This document shows, one piece after another, positions 26,091 to 38,879 of a stretch of DNA of 64,000 nt. Source of the DNA: Trichopria drosophilae (Eukaryota > Arthropoda > Insecta > Hymenoptera > Diapriidae); assembly GCA_030407085.1 (NCBI GenBank), contig CM059584.1, forward strand, positions 4,340,001 to 4,404,000, in the 5' to 3' direction. Within the stretch, counting starts at the first letter, position 1. Each line of letters begins with the position of its first letter. The position numbers were made by a program, and so were the translations under genes. The notes under the pieces were generated by a model. The model saw only the letters and a program-made list of their open reading frames with translations, was not told the origin of the DNA and ran no database searches.

Positions 26091-26800
26091 CACTGATTTT
26101 GCCTTTGTCAAACGAAGTATCATTTTCGAAATATTTTTCCGTTCTGAAAACGATGGCGCTAGCAGAATTTTGCTATCACGTCACACTTTGGAGAAAAGCG
26201 TAGTTAAATTTGTCAAAATCAGTGTTTTCGGCCATATTCCGGTTTATTTTGTAGCGAAAGGGATTTTTTTTTTGATAAGCGAATTATCATTTCTGATGTA
26301 TTTTTCTCTTACATCTTTCACATCTTGGAGAAAAACGTGGTTGAATTTAACTACATTTTTTAACCAAATTTAACCTAATTTTTCTCCAAAGTGTGATACG
26401 ATAGCAAAATTCCTTAATCACCATCGTTTTAAGCACGAAAAAATAAATCGGAAATGGTACTCTGCTACAAAGTAAATGGAAATATGGCCAAAAAGGCTGC
26501 TTTTGACACATTTAACCTCATTTTTCTCCAAAATGTGACCTGATAGCCAAATTCTGCTAGCACCATCGTTTTCAGCATAAAAAAATACGCCGGAAATGAT
26601 ACGTCGATTGTCGAAAATAATTTCCCTTTGTTACAAAATAAACCAAAATAAGTCCAAGAACGTTGATTTTGACACATTTGACCACCTTTTTCTTCAAAGT
26701 GTGATGTAATAGCAAAATTCTGCTAGGACCATCATTTTCAGTACGAAAAAATTGGTCGAAAATGATGCTTTGTTTGTCAAAGGCAGACAAAAATAAAATT
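26091..26800. repeat. Inverted array of about 150-170-bp units
   Basis: Plus-orientation units at about 26094-26260 and 26262-26360 contain ATCATTTTCGAAATATTTTTC, AACGATGGCGCTAGCAGAATTTTGCTA and CACTTTGGAGAAAA. From 26375 the same module appears reversed three times (about 26375-26460, 26520-26650, 26690-26790; each has TTTCTCCAAA or TTTCTTCAAA, then AGCAAAATTC or AGCCAAATTC, then ACCATCRTTTT). The two halves face each other across about 26365. The frames at 26014-26373 (plus) and 26465-26856 (minus) give similar peptides only because they translate the same repeat on opposite strands. Confidence 0.75.
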
Positions 26801-27855
26801 TTGTTGGTTAGTGTAGGTAGTTCATTAAATTTTTTTTTAAATTTGTTATTTACCATTGAAACTTGTATGACAACAATTATATTGAACTTGCTGTTTAAAA
26901 CATATTATGCTATAAATGAAGTAAAAGTAAAGATAAAAAATAGTGTTAATTATTTATTATATACGAGAAAAAGACATTGAATATATTGTAAATGTAAATT
27001 CTAAATTCTAAATTTTTTGATCGGGAACTTTATATCACACTAATATCTAAGACTAAAACCTATAAATTGATAACATCACCCACATTAACATATGTGAAAT
27101 AAAATGACGTTTACATTCGGTTTAAATTTTTTGCGGTTTACAACTCAATTTTAAATCACAATATGCTGTTTCAAGTAATTATCGGTCTTACGTAAAACGT
27201 GAGTTAATCTTCCTCTTCGTTAAGGGCGCGTATAAATGAAAGCATCATCATCCCAATGAGATCCTTCTACGTGTTAAACGACATAAGAGGGCACGAAGAT
27301 ATATATACAAGACTTAGTACAAAACGACGACTTACCTGTTCTCGAGTGGAACGTGATAAAAACTCTCATAACCCATATAAAGGAATTTATTAAATGCTTC
27401 TCGAGTGACAACGTGTTATTAAAAATAAATGTACACGCATTTTCCGAAGAGATTGCCTTAGTGTTAAAGAAAAGTTGTACTGCTGATACAAGTAGTCACT
27501 CGTAGTACAACACAATCCACTCATAAATCAGGGACTTAGAGGAACAACAGTGTAAAATTTAATTGAATTAATAACAAAAAGTTGTTGTGTAAACACGAAA
27601 GTATTTCATTTCTGCGTGGTTATTTACACAAGAAAAATATTGTCCAGTTTTAAAATAAGGGTTTGTGGTACACACTTAGAAGTGCCTTTTACCCAGCATT
27701 AGAATTGTAATAAGCATTAAAGGACAATATTTTACTTATAGTGACAACAACATTTCTTTTGCAGGTTAAAGTATGATAGATTATAACAAAATATTCGAAA
27801 GTTTAATAAACGGTCTTTGAGATTTCTATCTTGACATAGATGGTGTTGTTGTGTA
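26801..27855. other. No recognised feature
   Basis: AT-rich, no frame of note. A minus-strand CAGGTAAGT match at 27330-27338 fits a splice donor, but one such match is expected about by chance. Confidence 0.45.
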
Positions 27856-27859
27856 GGAG

Positions 27860-28420
27860 TATATAACAAATTAAAAAGGTCGGCTTTGTCCTGCAATCTC
27901 AGGTATTGTAAAAATTTTCCTCAAAATTTAACGCAGAATTAATCAAAAAAGGCAATATAGAAAATTCTAAAAAAATAAAAAAATACACAATTTACTAAAA
28001 AATACTAAATTTATTATGGAGGAATAAAAATTCATTCTATGGACTAAAAGTCTACATTTACGTACCCGAATGATAATATATGATGCTTATAAAAATAAAA
28101 AAATACGTCCAAAAAAGTGACTCTTTTTACATGGAATATCTCACATATATATACTACTATACTACTTACTATAGTAACGAACAGTGTCAATTTTTAACCG
28201 TCCAAACTTATTTTTGTTCAAACGTTTAGTATATATCAATATAAGAGGTTATGTGAATATGTCAAGATATAAATTAAAAAGGTCGGCTTTGTCCTACAAT
28301 CTCAGGTATTGTACAAATTTTCCACAAAATTTTCTTCAAAATTTTCCTCAAAATATTCCTCAAAATTAACGTATATGTTGACTTTTAGTCCATACAACGA
28401 ATTTTGATTCCTCCAAAATA
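27860..28420. repeat. Direct plus inverted repeat complex, possible decayed element
   Basis: A block of about 60 bp (AATTAAAAAGGTCGGCTTTG, then CAATCTCAGGTATTGTA) occurs at about 27870-27930 and again at 28270-28330. Each is followed by a run of CAAAATTTTCCT. A different block near 28018-28065 (GGAGGAATAAAAATTC, then TATGGACTAAAAGT) recurs inverted at 28370-28418. The direct repeats may be the ends of one element, and the inverted pair internal or from a second insertion. The superfamily is unknown. Confidence 0.6.
28318..28366. repeat. 12-bp minisatellite (AATTTTCCTCAA)n
   Basis: Four units of about 12 bp with one or two substitutions each. Read on the plus strand they translate to a repeated NFPQ, which explains the end of the short frame at 28184-28369. 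Confidence 0.75.
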
Positions 28421-28945
28421 AATTTACATTGTGTTGTACCGAAAAATTTACTTTTACTTTTAACTTTAACTACTTTTTTTCGATTGTTTTTTTTTATCAA
28501 TGGAATATCGGAAAGCAGTCTCAACTACGATCAATGGTGATCGGAATGGTTGAAGTGGAAAAAAGAATTTTTTTTTACTCCACTTCATTGCGACGTCCCC
28601 AAAATGGCGTCATCTATGAAAATTGTGTTGAAATTTTCTGGCCGCCTAATTAAAAAATTATAAGCTAAAAAAATGTTCAGAGAATTTCATGAAAATTTCT
28701 TAGAATTCATCTAGGTATATACTGGATTTTTTCAAATTTTTCTTTGTGCTATTTTGAAAAATTTGTAATTAATAAAATAAAAATTCTTATACACTCCCTG
28801 ACGACTTCTAATCGTCTTTTTTCTTCGCAATTTGTTCAAAAGTTGATAGATTTTGAAAGAAACAACTCAAATACTACACTGTACTTTTGTTTCTCGTAAC
28901 CGAAATAACATTCTTAGAGCAGAATAGATAATATGATCAACCATT
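28421..28945. other. No recognised feature
   Basis: AT-rich with poly-T runs; a 74-codon plus frame (28429-28653) is unrecognised. Confidence 0.4.
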
Positions 28946-29400
28946 TTCAATGTAGAAAATCCAATCTCGAATTTATAATCAGCGACCACAAAAGCACACC
29001 AAAAAGAAGTTTGGCGAGAATATTGACATTTCTAATATTTTTGTGTCCGGCATATTAGATAGGCTATTTTGCATTTAGAAATTCCAGTATCACAAGGTAT
29101 ATTAATTTGCTTTCGGTTTGCTAAATTTTCAAAGACAAAGTGAAAAAAATCACGCTGGAGTCGTGCTATATCGAAATTTTGGCCTTTCGGTATGTTGATT
29201 TTCGGTACTTTGTTCCCCTGCCTTCGTAATCACCGACCACAAAAATACTCCAGATACAGAATATAGGGAAAATATTGTAGTTTGCAAGATTTATTGTTCG
29301 TTATATTGGATACGCCATTGTGAGTAAAGAAAATCCCATGTCAAATTCATAATCATTGATCGCAAAATCTCGCAAATACGGAGTTTTGCAAAAATGTTTA
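28946..29400. repeat. Decayed GATTACGAATC-family units
   Basis: Blocks such as CGAATTTATAATCAGCGACCACAAAAG near 28970, TTCGTAATCACCGACCACAAAAAT near 29223 and AAATTCATAATCATTGATCGCAAAA near 29342 resemble the minus-strand form of the dispersed repeat (TTCGTAATCAGC followed by an A-rich stretch), about 120-250 bp apart. Much more degenerate than the 54.6-55.3 kb cluster. Confidence 0.45.
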
Positions 29401-31020
29401 AGTTTTTAAAATGTTTTTGTCCTCCATAGTAGAAATAGATCATTTTGAATAGGAGACATCCAATTTTGAGAGGAAATAACAATTTTCCCTTTAACTTCAA
29501 CTTTTTAGTACATTTAAAAGTACTTTTTTCCACATTCGTTGCAATAATGAACTCAATTTCCATCATGAATTCTTGAAGAGCATGCTCAAAATTAGTAGAA
29601 AACATGATTTTCGTTTAAAAAGGTCTTCTTTTGGTAATCAGGCTTGGAAATTTTTCTTTTTTGTTCTTTTTCCCTTTTTTCATTGTTAATCACTAGTTGA
29701 GATTATAAATGTTTCGACAAGGCCTAGCGTTTTGAGAGTCCGAGCGATTACGACGAAAGGGGTTTGAAATGTTTAGAAATTGTCAAACTATAGCTTTTTA
29801 ACATCTAATGCAATTTGTAGGTATAAACTGTTAACTATATTAAAGCTTGAAAATTAGTTGAAAAGTCGGAATTCTTCGGCATTAATGACTAATAAAACGT
29901 TAAAACTTTCTTTGAAGCTTTTCTTCGTCATGATAGGGAGCTTCGACAATATCTCTGATGACAGGTTCTACTATCTTATTCTTGGTTCCATGTTACTTTT
30001 TTTAGTCGAAAATTGTTCATAACTTATGGATTATATAAAGCATCAAGTCGACGCATAAAACAGGTTTTATAATATTGTCGGTCATATGTCGAAGACAAAT
30101 GATATCGTCGTCGATCAATGGCACAGAACAAGTAAGAGAGACCACAAAACAATGGATCAAGAGGCATTGGTTGGTATCTCACGGCTATGATCATTCCTTG
30201 GCGATTCGAGTCGCCTAATGGAGATGCTCGGATGTCTAACTTTATAGATAATGATGCGTTTAGCGCATAACGAAAGCCTGTGTTGTGCACAGGATGCTTG
30301 TACGTGCTCAATAATAAATCCGTCACTAACGAAGAAAAGGACATAATAAGTTCGGTTGGGCAATTAACCGATCCCAATCATAAATTGTACGGGAGGCTAC
30401 AGCTCATTCCAAGGAAATAGTCCCACCGATAGTAAACCTTAAACCTTAAGTGACTTCTTACCCACATTTTACGATCACCACTGTCATGCAGTTATATATA
30501 TAGTCTGGTTCAAAATTGACTCGAGGCGTTCCGTTGCGCAAATTCTTGTCAGTTTGGCAACAAGAGATATTAAGATATAAAACGAATCGAAGCTTTTTAT
30601 CGGTGGAGAATAATGAATTCGGAAAGGAAGAGTCGCGATACGTGCAACTCCGCCCCTTGAGGAGCGATGGAATAATTAGGAAGAACGTAGGATTTTATAT
30701 ATCGAAACTTGTAAATCGAGTTTCCGGTGGAAATTTATTACAGTAAATGTGTCCTACTTTTTAAATTGAAATTAGTGGCATTTTATTAGATGAATCCAGT
30801 TTTGGGACAGGTTTTGTTTTTGAACTGGTACTAAACCAAAATCACAAAATTCTGTTTATCTGAAAATTTTAAATGAAAGTCCCCAGCTAATGACAGCTTT
30901 CAGTTCATTATTTCCATAGAATATAATCGTATTTGTAAAATTTTAACATTTTCTAGAATTTTCGAATATTTTGAGTTATGAGATACTACTTGAAAACAAT
31001 ATAAATCAAGTCAGAGAAGA
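29401..31020. other. Unrecognised; less AT-rich frames at 30024-30746
   Basis: A 117-codon minus frame (30024-30377) and a 76-codon plus frame (30516-30746) lie in slightly GC-richer sequence. Neither shows a domain I recognise. The second is basic and arginine-rich but low in motif content. They could be exons, but nothing independently supports this. Confidence 0.4.
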
Positions 31021-34000
31021 AGGACCCTTTAACGTCCAAGATGACGAGATTTTTACCTCATATTCAAATCTCTGTAGGAAGTCGAAAAATAAAAATATCA
31101 GAATGAAACCAACTTACTTCACTATTTTTACTTGATTTAGAGGGTCAACATTGCATTTTCTTATCGCAAAATAAAATATGGCGGATTTTATCTGAAAAAG
31201 TACCGAAAAATCGGAAAAACTTTTCAAATGGATAATGGTTTGCCATTCATTCAAAACAATATGGATACGTGAACAAATAAGTTGCAGTTTAAGGGAAAAT
31301 TTTGTTTATTGAGCATTAAAAATGGCGGAAAATTGTGAAAATGTCTAAAGTGACGTGTCTTTCCTAAATATTTCTGAAATGAATCGTCATCAATCTAAAT
31401 TTTTATGAAAATGTGAAATTTCGATTTACTAAATATTTATGGTCACTTGTTAACATATTTGACGATGTTAATACTGGCGGATTTAATCATAAAATGATCA
31501 AGAACACTTTTACACGGAAATTTTATACAGAATATGATACGATTTTTTTTCTCTGCAAATAATGTAATGCCCAATATTCTACCCGTCATATTGGATCTTT
31601 CAGTTTTTATTTTGAAAATTTCGATTCAATATAATTCTAAACATTCAAACAAAAGATATCTACAAAAAGTTCTTCTGAAGAGGTATGAAATATGATAATC
31701 TATTAAACGAAGTCTTAAAGATGTCTTACTTAGCGATTAAGGCCATAAATCTATCGCGTTTTGGACCATCTCTAAAATTTCTTGTAGAGTTCCTAAATCG
31801 ACGCTTAAGTCTTCTTAAAGATCACTTTAAGAGCTCTTTCTGATAATAATTTACGAAATCTTTCTATTTTTAAGACTTCTTAAAGAACTTTTCAAATATA
31901 ACTTTACTGGAAAGTAGTAAAATTTTATAATTCTGGAGTACAGAGTAAGAATTATAGGATATTTTAATTGGTTTCTTCTCATGACCGCAATATTGAAATA
32001 ACTTGTACTAATTTTGTTTAGTTTCGTTTTTTGGGATGTTAAAAAAGACCACCTTATTAATTCCATTTAAAGTAATATATATTTTAATAGATATTTCGAC
32101 ATGTAGCTTCTAAAATTCAATAAAAGGTAATTGTCCAAAAAACATTGAACATACGAATTATTTTATAGAACAGTTGGAATTATATTTTTTAAATTACCTC
32201 GAAATGTATTTGTTGAATCAACTAAAGACAATGGAAAATGGAGCAATATGTCTTGCAATAATAAAAAAGGGGTAACATAGAAGCAAAATTAAACTAATAC
32301 AATGTGTGAAAGAAAAGAAGACATCAAAAAATAAATAAAATTTTAAATAAAAGCAAACAACAGTTCCGCGTTTGAAAAAGAAAAGAATTCGAAATATTCA
32401 GTTTCTTTTTTTCTTGAAAATTACAATAAAAATCAATTTTTCGGTCAACAAAATATCACCCTCTAAATGTGCATTAGTAAAAATGCTCTGATATAATAAG
32501 AACAATAGGTTACCATGGGTCAGTCAATTTGCACTAATGAATAGTAGACTACATTCAATATATGAGTAAACTATATTGATCAAAGTTTTGAATCTACTAA
32601 TCTAATAGTAAAGAATAAAGTAATTGTTTTTTATTAGTAAAATTTATTAGTAACTGAATGAGTATCCTACTTTTCATTTATGAATTATAGTTTTCAAATA
32701 ATTCACATTTGGAAAACAGCTTTTAAAAATAATTTATAGTTAAAAATTAGCACTTACAACGAGTACAAATAAAAAGTACAGAAAAAATTTGCTGCACAAG
32801 ATTGGAAATATGTCTTACGGAATTTTTTCTATTATTAAGACTTGGAGAGGTAATATTTTATTCTTCATTATTTTTAAACTACTATGAGTTCAATAATACA
32901 AATTTACAATAGAATTATACGCATTTTCAGATATTTTAAATTCGTAAAGCAGGATACACAAACACACACGAATATCGAATGTATTTTACAACAAATATGA
33001 AATTTGTTTCATTATGAAAGGTTTTTTGTCGAGTTCGTCGTGAAACAATGCTATTGATTTTATGTTCCAGGTATATTGTTGATAGTTGGCTCGTATATAA
33101 TTGTGAAATGTTACATATTGCATTTTACTTTTATTTTATCAGAGTTTAAACTCACCAGTGCATGCAAAAAGTGAATAAATATCATGAAAATATAAAACTG
33201 AAAGCGGATAGCAAATGTTTCCAACATATGACTGTAACAGTCGTATTTGAAGATTTTTAATATAAAACTTCTCTTTTTTAATACGTTTTTTAATTTAGGG
33301 TATATAATTAATAATGAACGTTTCTTTTACTCCAAATTTTAGATTCCCAAACAGATCGTGTAATTTCCCTTTTCTAGCATTAGTGTATGGTTGGTCATCT
33401 TATTGGCATTTACCATTTTTTTACAAACTGCAAAATTTGATAAATTAAAAAATGATTACATCAAGATAAAATTAAAATTAGTTGTTGCGTAACAGCTTGG
33501 CCTGTATGTAGCGTAGGGAAAATAGTCTGTCAAAATTTACCATTGTTTACAGTAAAACTTTTTTTAGCATTTTATCATACCGATTAAGAAAGTAGTAAAT
33601 ACTAAGTATTTATTCATTTACACCTATTCTGTGCTGGTGACTTTTTAGTTGCTCATAATAATTGTAAAATATCAGTTACCATAAATTTTTCATTAGCAAT
33701 TCAGATATTAATTTTGAAATTAAACGGTTTTAAATACTATGCAGAGAGCAATTTTTTTGCAGAAATGTACTTAAGCAAATTTATTTTATTGTCAGGTACT
33801 AAATTCATTGATTGTAAATCAATATCCTTATCTAGCATTGGAGTATGATTTATAGTTATATTAATTAGTCATAAGAGGGTTCTCTTACAGCATCAATATT
33901 ATTCGGTTTATGATGGATATACTCGTAACGTGCATTCTATTTGCTTTTTTTACGGTTTTCTTTAGGATTCTTTGAAAAACAATATTTTTTCAATATGTAT

Positions 34001-34494
34001 TGGGTTTAATTGAAGTACAGATAATTTTTTTCATTGTGGGACGATATCCCGTTTATTTATAACAATTTCTGAGTGTAAGTATTTCAATAGTAAATTATTA
34101 ATGTGTGATTGGTGAGTAATTTTCAATATCTATTACCAATTATACATGCATACCTAGATTAAAAAAAACGCGTTTAATATATTGCGACCGAGTTTTCATT
34201 GCAGAAAAAGGCTACTTAATATTTAGTAAAAACTTAAAAGAAAAATAACTTAAAAGAAAATAACTTTAACAAAAATAACTTCAAATATTTCTGAATGCGT
34301 ACATTATAGAACATTGTTCGAACAATGTTCATTACATTCTTAACCACTATTCATCAATTATTGCAGCAATTCATGGAAATGAGTGAACAGGAATATATAT
34401 GTTTACAAATATATGTTTACATTTTGATAAGTTCATACTTTCTACATCAATCATTATGAATATCGATTTTAATTTAATATTCGCTAGTAATTTG
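31021..34494. other. AT-rich, no gene recognised
   Basis: Contains a third CCCTTTAACGTCC motif (31028-31045) and AAAATGGCGG-like words (31168, 31319) from decayed dispersed repeats. A short TTAAGACTTCTTAAAGA-type recurrence lies at 31700-31890. Otherwise very AT-rich. The 71-codon minus frame at 31851-32066 is unrecognised. Confidence 0.45.
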
Positions 34495-34570
34495 TTAGGT
34501 TAGGTTAGATTAGGTTAGGTTAGGTTAGGTTAGGTTAGGTTAGGTTAGGATAGGTTACGTTAGGTTAGGT
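34495..34570 (+). repeat. Interstitial (TTAGG)n telomere-type tract
   Basis: About 15 units of TTAGG with three or four single-base deviations (TTAGA, GGATA, TTACG). TTAGG is the ancestral telomere repeat of insects. The tract lies between ordinary AT-rich sequence, so it is interstitial in this assembly. It may be a double-strand-break repair scar, a retained end of an older chromosome, or a chance-expanded microsatellite. Confidence 0.95.
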
Positions 34571-35330
34571 GACATATTTCGAAAAATACTTTTTGTAATT
34601 TTTGTTAATGCCTGTACAGACGCGTTGAGATATGTATAATTCGCAAATTTTGTGTTGAGTTGAAGAGATATTGGAGTTATTATTATTAAAGTTATTTTTG
34701 TGAAAGTTATTTTTGTATAGTTATTTTTGCAAAGTTATTTAGTCATGTAAACCCCTATACCGATCTGGAGAACGACTGGAAATTATTTACGATTTTTCAC
34801 ATGTTGGCACACTACTAAACAAAAATTTTGAAGAAATGTTTCTTATTTTTAGTAAATTTGATTCACTGTAAGAAAATATTGACTTCAAGTCCATATTTAC
34901 TTGCGACTTTTCAAGTATATATTTATTGTAATTCAAAGTAATAGCATTTCATAATTCTCGGTGATGAATTTTGGATGAAACATTAGTTGATAGTAAATAT
35001 AATTCTATGTATTAATAACTACTATTCTGATATATCGATTATTGTTGTACAATATCAAACATCTGCAATTTAATAGTTTATTAACCAAAACCTATTACTA
35101 TATTTATTTATCACTATAGAACTGTACAATGTATGCTAGAAACTGAATAGTTAATGGCACTGTTCCATATTCTTGGCTTATAGTTAGTGATATATGTTAC
35201 GTAAACAATTAAATAAGCCTTTTATTAAAATTATTACAATGTTTTTCAAATTATCTGATTAAATGAGTATATACAAATAACCATAACAAAAGATATCCAA
35301 ATGACATTAATAAGAATGCAGAATAATTTG
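34571..35330. other. No recognised feature
   Basis: AT-rich. Around 34220-34300 and 34680-34740 short GTTATTTTTG / CAAAAATAAC-type words recur in opposite orientation on either side of the telomere-type tract, a weak inverted arrangement. Confidence 0.4.
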
Positions 35331-35568
35331 CACTGAGAAAATAATCCCTTAAAAAAATTCCCATACAGTCTGGTATCAGCGGGGTATACTCTGAAAATGA
35401 CGATAATTCCTAAATTTCCACGAAAAAATTCTCATAGTGGCGAGGAAATTTGGGTACATGTATCTTAATTAATTTATAAAAATTTTTCTTAAAAAATTTC
35501 TTGATTTTCAGTTTATCCCGCTGAAACCAGATAGTATATGAATCTTTCCATGAAAAATTTTCTCAGTG
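35331..35568. mobile_element. 238-bp MITE with about 70-bp inverted ends (CACTGAGAAAAT)
   Basis: The left arm (35331-35402) begins CACTGAGAAAAT and includes a CAGTCTGGTATCAGCGGG segment. The right arm (35505-35568) is its imperfect inverse, with CCCGCTGAAACCAGA and a terminal TTTTCTCAGTG. A third, partial copy of the terminus (TTCTCATAGTGGC) lies inside near 35430. No target duplication is clear and there is no coding capacity. Confidence 0.75.
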
Positions 35569-37884
35569 TGGCAACATCTGTATTATATGATATTCTAGAT
35601 ATTTATTCAAAAACAACATTTCCTTATTTATAAATAATTCGACAGAAAAATCTAATAGATAAGCAAGAAACATTAAAGAATTATTAACCCTTTGTAAAAT
35701 TTCAAAGATGAAAATGGTATCCTACCTTTTTTTATTTCTTTATGTATATTTTTATAGTCTAAATTTTATTTTATTTCTATAAATGTTGTCAATATTTTTC
35801 GAGGCTTCACAAATTGAGTAGAATTTATATATTGTTAAAAGTTTCAATTTCAATACTTTTTAATAAATAAAGAACCAAGAAATTAATTATATGGGTTTTT
35901 ACAAATTAGTAGCAGCTTTTTATCTGTTATATAATAAACGTTTTATTATGATCTACGTGCAAATATTAGATACAACTTGTTTTAAATCATTACGCAAGGT
36001 AGGTTTGCCGAAACGAATTTGTAACGATAGTTTGAAAAAAACCATCATTCACAACTATTTTGTGAGGAATAATACGCATAAACAAATGCAATAAATTATA
36101 AAACCCTCTATAACTATATTTATATTCAAAATTAGTAAAACGCCACTAAAAATTGACTTCTGATAAGTGGGCAAACAAGTAGTTCAAACGCTTAAGAGAG
36201 CAATCAGACCAATTTTTGGCGGGAACATTTAAAAATAAGTAATTCAAAGATCTGGGGTCCACTGAACCTCATGAAGCATTTAAGGGTTTATTAAAAAGTA
36301 TTTAATAAATGTAACTAACTATTTCATGCAGCGTCTTTGACAAGAATATTACGATATTTTTTAGATACATGCTTTTAAATTTTCCAGCTAATTTTATCTG
36401 ACGACCAACCTTTCCATCGTTACTGATTGTTTTTGACACGTGGTCCAGTTTCACATTTCTTCTTTAAGAACAAAATATGCTCAATATATTTAAAAAATTC
36501 ACCATTTGTACATTTGTAACTATTTTAACTGCTTAGTTGCGGCTGCTGACGAAGATTTTTTATTAGAACTACAAATCACGCTAACGATGTCTACAATCTA
36601 TGCAAATTTAAGACGAGATTATGAAAATATCCGTTTAAGATATATTAAATAAGATACTACGGTTGTTCATTGTTTAAAATAGAAGATTTAAGGTAGTTAA
36701 AACTGAAGTTTTTATTTTTTTCGAAATCTTAGTCATCCACAGTTAAAGGGTTAATGAAATATTTATAGAATCCAAGGGAAATTCAAGAAAAGGGGAAACT
36801 GGGTAATCTGGACCTACCTACTTTGAAAGTGTATATATCAATCACTTTAGTATGACTTTACTTAGTGACTTTAGGTGAAATTTTATCTTTAATATCAATC
36901 TCTTCCAATACATTATTATTGAAAATAACATGGTCATCATTATTACCCATAGTTTTTTGATTCTGAAAAAGTAATTTCACCCTCTGTCCTGTTATTTTTA
37001 ACTAAAATAAAGTTTACCTGGATATTATGTACAAAGTTTATGTAATTTTGTAAGCTAATCATTTTATATGATATTGTTTTAATTATGATAAAAAACGTAA
37101 AAATTACCCTGCTAGATTCTTCTAAAAAGCACTGGAAAACTTAAACCAAGCCGATAAAAATGTTCTGTGCACTATGTAAACTTAAATCTTAGTATTTATT
37201 AATACTTCATATAATTCCAATAACATTTTATTATATCTTTTTACAAACGGGATAATGTGAAGGTCGGAATTACCTTGGAGGTCGTAATTACCCACGCAAT
37301 ATTATGAAAATTTTTAAAATTCCTCCAAATTTAAACTGTCTTATTAATAATGTCTGTTATCACTTACGAGTTATTTAGGTACCACCAATTTCATTCTTTT
37401 CCTTTTCGATTCTTTTGGAAATGTCAATAAAATTGTTCGTTGTTTTCTCTTTAATGTTAATTTATTGCAGTCTAGAAACAAATTTTGAAAATTCTTCAGC
37501 TGTACACTCTAAAATGGTTGGAGTAACTTAAGCAGTCTAATATAGAGTAGTAAAGATATCTCAATCATGTAGAGTATAATTTGAATCCTTTGGAGTAAAT
37601 AATTCGTATATTCCTTAAGCAGGGGTAGATCATTTACTCGAAACGCTTAAATTTATTCCTGATTAATTATCTGAGGTTTCGACCGTTTTTCGACATCTTA
37701 AAGTCTATCTAGAGGATAAGTCTGTCATAAGTTGCCTAAGTGATCTTACTTTCAGTAATTTTTCTTACTTGATACACAAAATTCCAGATTTCAATCGTGT
37801 TTCTTGTATTAATTTTTATTGTTTATTCTCTTGTATTAAATATTGCTTTTTAAAGTGTTGGTATTTTGAACTCCAGCAATTTTA
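35569..37884. other. AT-rich; possible decayed TIR element at 36790-37305
   Basis: A GGGTAATCTGGACCTACC block at 36800-36818 and, inverted, a GGAGGTCGTAATTACCC block at 37278-37294 could be worn element ends. They share only about a dozen positions and the evidence is weak. The frame at 35891-36094 is unrecognised. Confidence 0.35.
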
Positions 37885-38530
37885 GTGTGTAGTGATTTAA
37901 ACTTCGTGACTGACACTACTTACGATCTACACAGTATCGTCGATGATTTAACAAGTCAAACCGATTATTTTTCAATCATTCCACTCACCGTTTCTGACAC
38001 GTGGGCTCCAGGTTGGCGGGTTTTACGATATGTACTTAGATGGAACCACACACAGACCTTCTCCAATATCAACAAACGAGTTCGTGGAATATCAAAATTT
38101 ACACTGTGTCATATGTTTGTCGTTTTTTTTTCACTGAATGACGTCACTCACTCTAAAAGAACAATAAGCGACCGAATCGCGATGATGCACCCTCGAGATG
38201 CAGTGTGACGTAATGACACGTGGTTACGGTGATGCACGCGAGTGGAGCTTGCACGAAGTGCACGCTGCAACAACCTCGCTGGAACTGAAGAGTATCTTGT
38301 TCCTGGTGTGTTCCAGCATTCGGCGTGTCGTTCGACCGTTACCGCCGCCACCATCGTCACCACCACCACACGGCTTATCCCTACCATCCACCAACTTTTG
38401 CGGACTTCCAGTTCATGGATCGCCAACATTGCACGGTTACCCTTCCGAATCCTTCCCCTTTCACACCATTGACATCGACATTTGCATCGACGCTAGTTAC
38501 ATGTTCCTGTTATTTAAAAAAAAATTATAA
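37885..38530. other. GC-richer island with overlapping frames
   Basis: Frames in several registers overlap here (37885-38208, 38198-38530, 38242-38472 and minus 38148-38429). The part at 38160-38480 is GC-rich with CpG, a CACGTGG E-box-like site near 38217, and a CCGCCGCCACC / ACCACCACC run. Since every frame is open at once, the openness reflects composition. A promoter or enhancer is possible. Confidence 0.4.
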
Positions 38531-38879
38531 TTCCAAGTTTTCGTGGTTTTCAATATTGTAAGAGTCCAGTCTCATTACCATTGTTCAATAGGCAATTCTC
38601 AGATTTTTTTTGCGAAAAGTCAAAAGTATAGGAACAACATGAAAGTTAACACCTTGACTGCATATCTACTAGGGTGATCCAAAAAATGTTTTACATTTTT
38701 TTTCAAGTGCTTGCGGGAGGAAAGTTGCGGTTTTCGTCCCAGTGTGATGAAATTGTATATTATGTAACATGGAACTAAAACTGTAATTATGGTCCGGGCA
38801 TGGTGTTCCCGGTATGAGGGGCAGATTAAGTAAGTAAGACGACAAATTAAGAAAATGTGAACATCGACCAAGGGAAAGT

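Noticed and set aside
26014..26856. Two similar peptides on opposite strands as paralogous genes
   Set aside because: They are translations of the same inverted repeat.
27330..27338. Minus-strand CAGGTAAGT as a splice donor of a host exon
   Set aside because: A nine-base match is expected about once by chance in this much sequence, and no exon-like frame or branch of evidence adjoins it.
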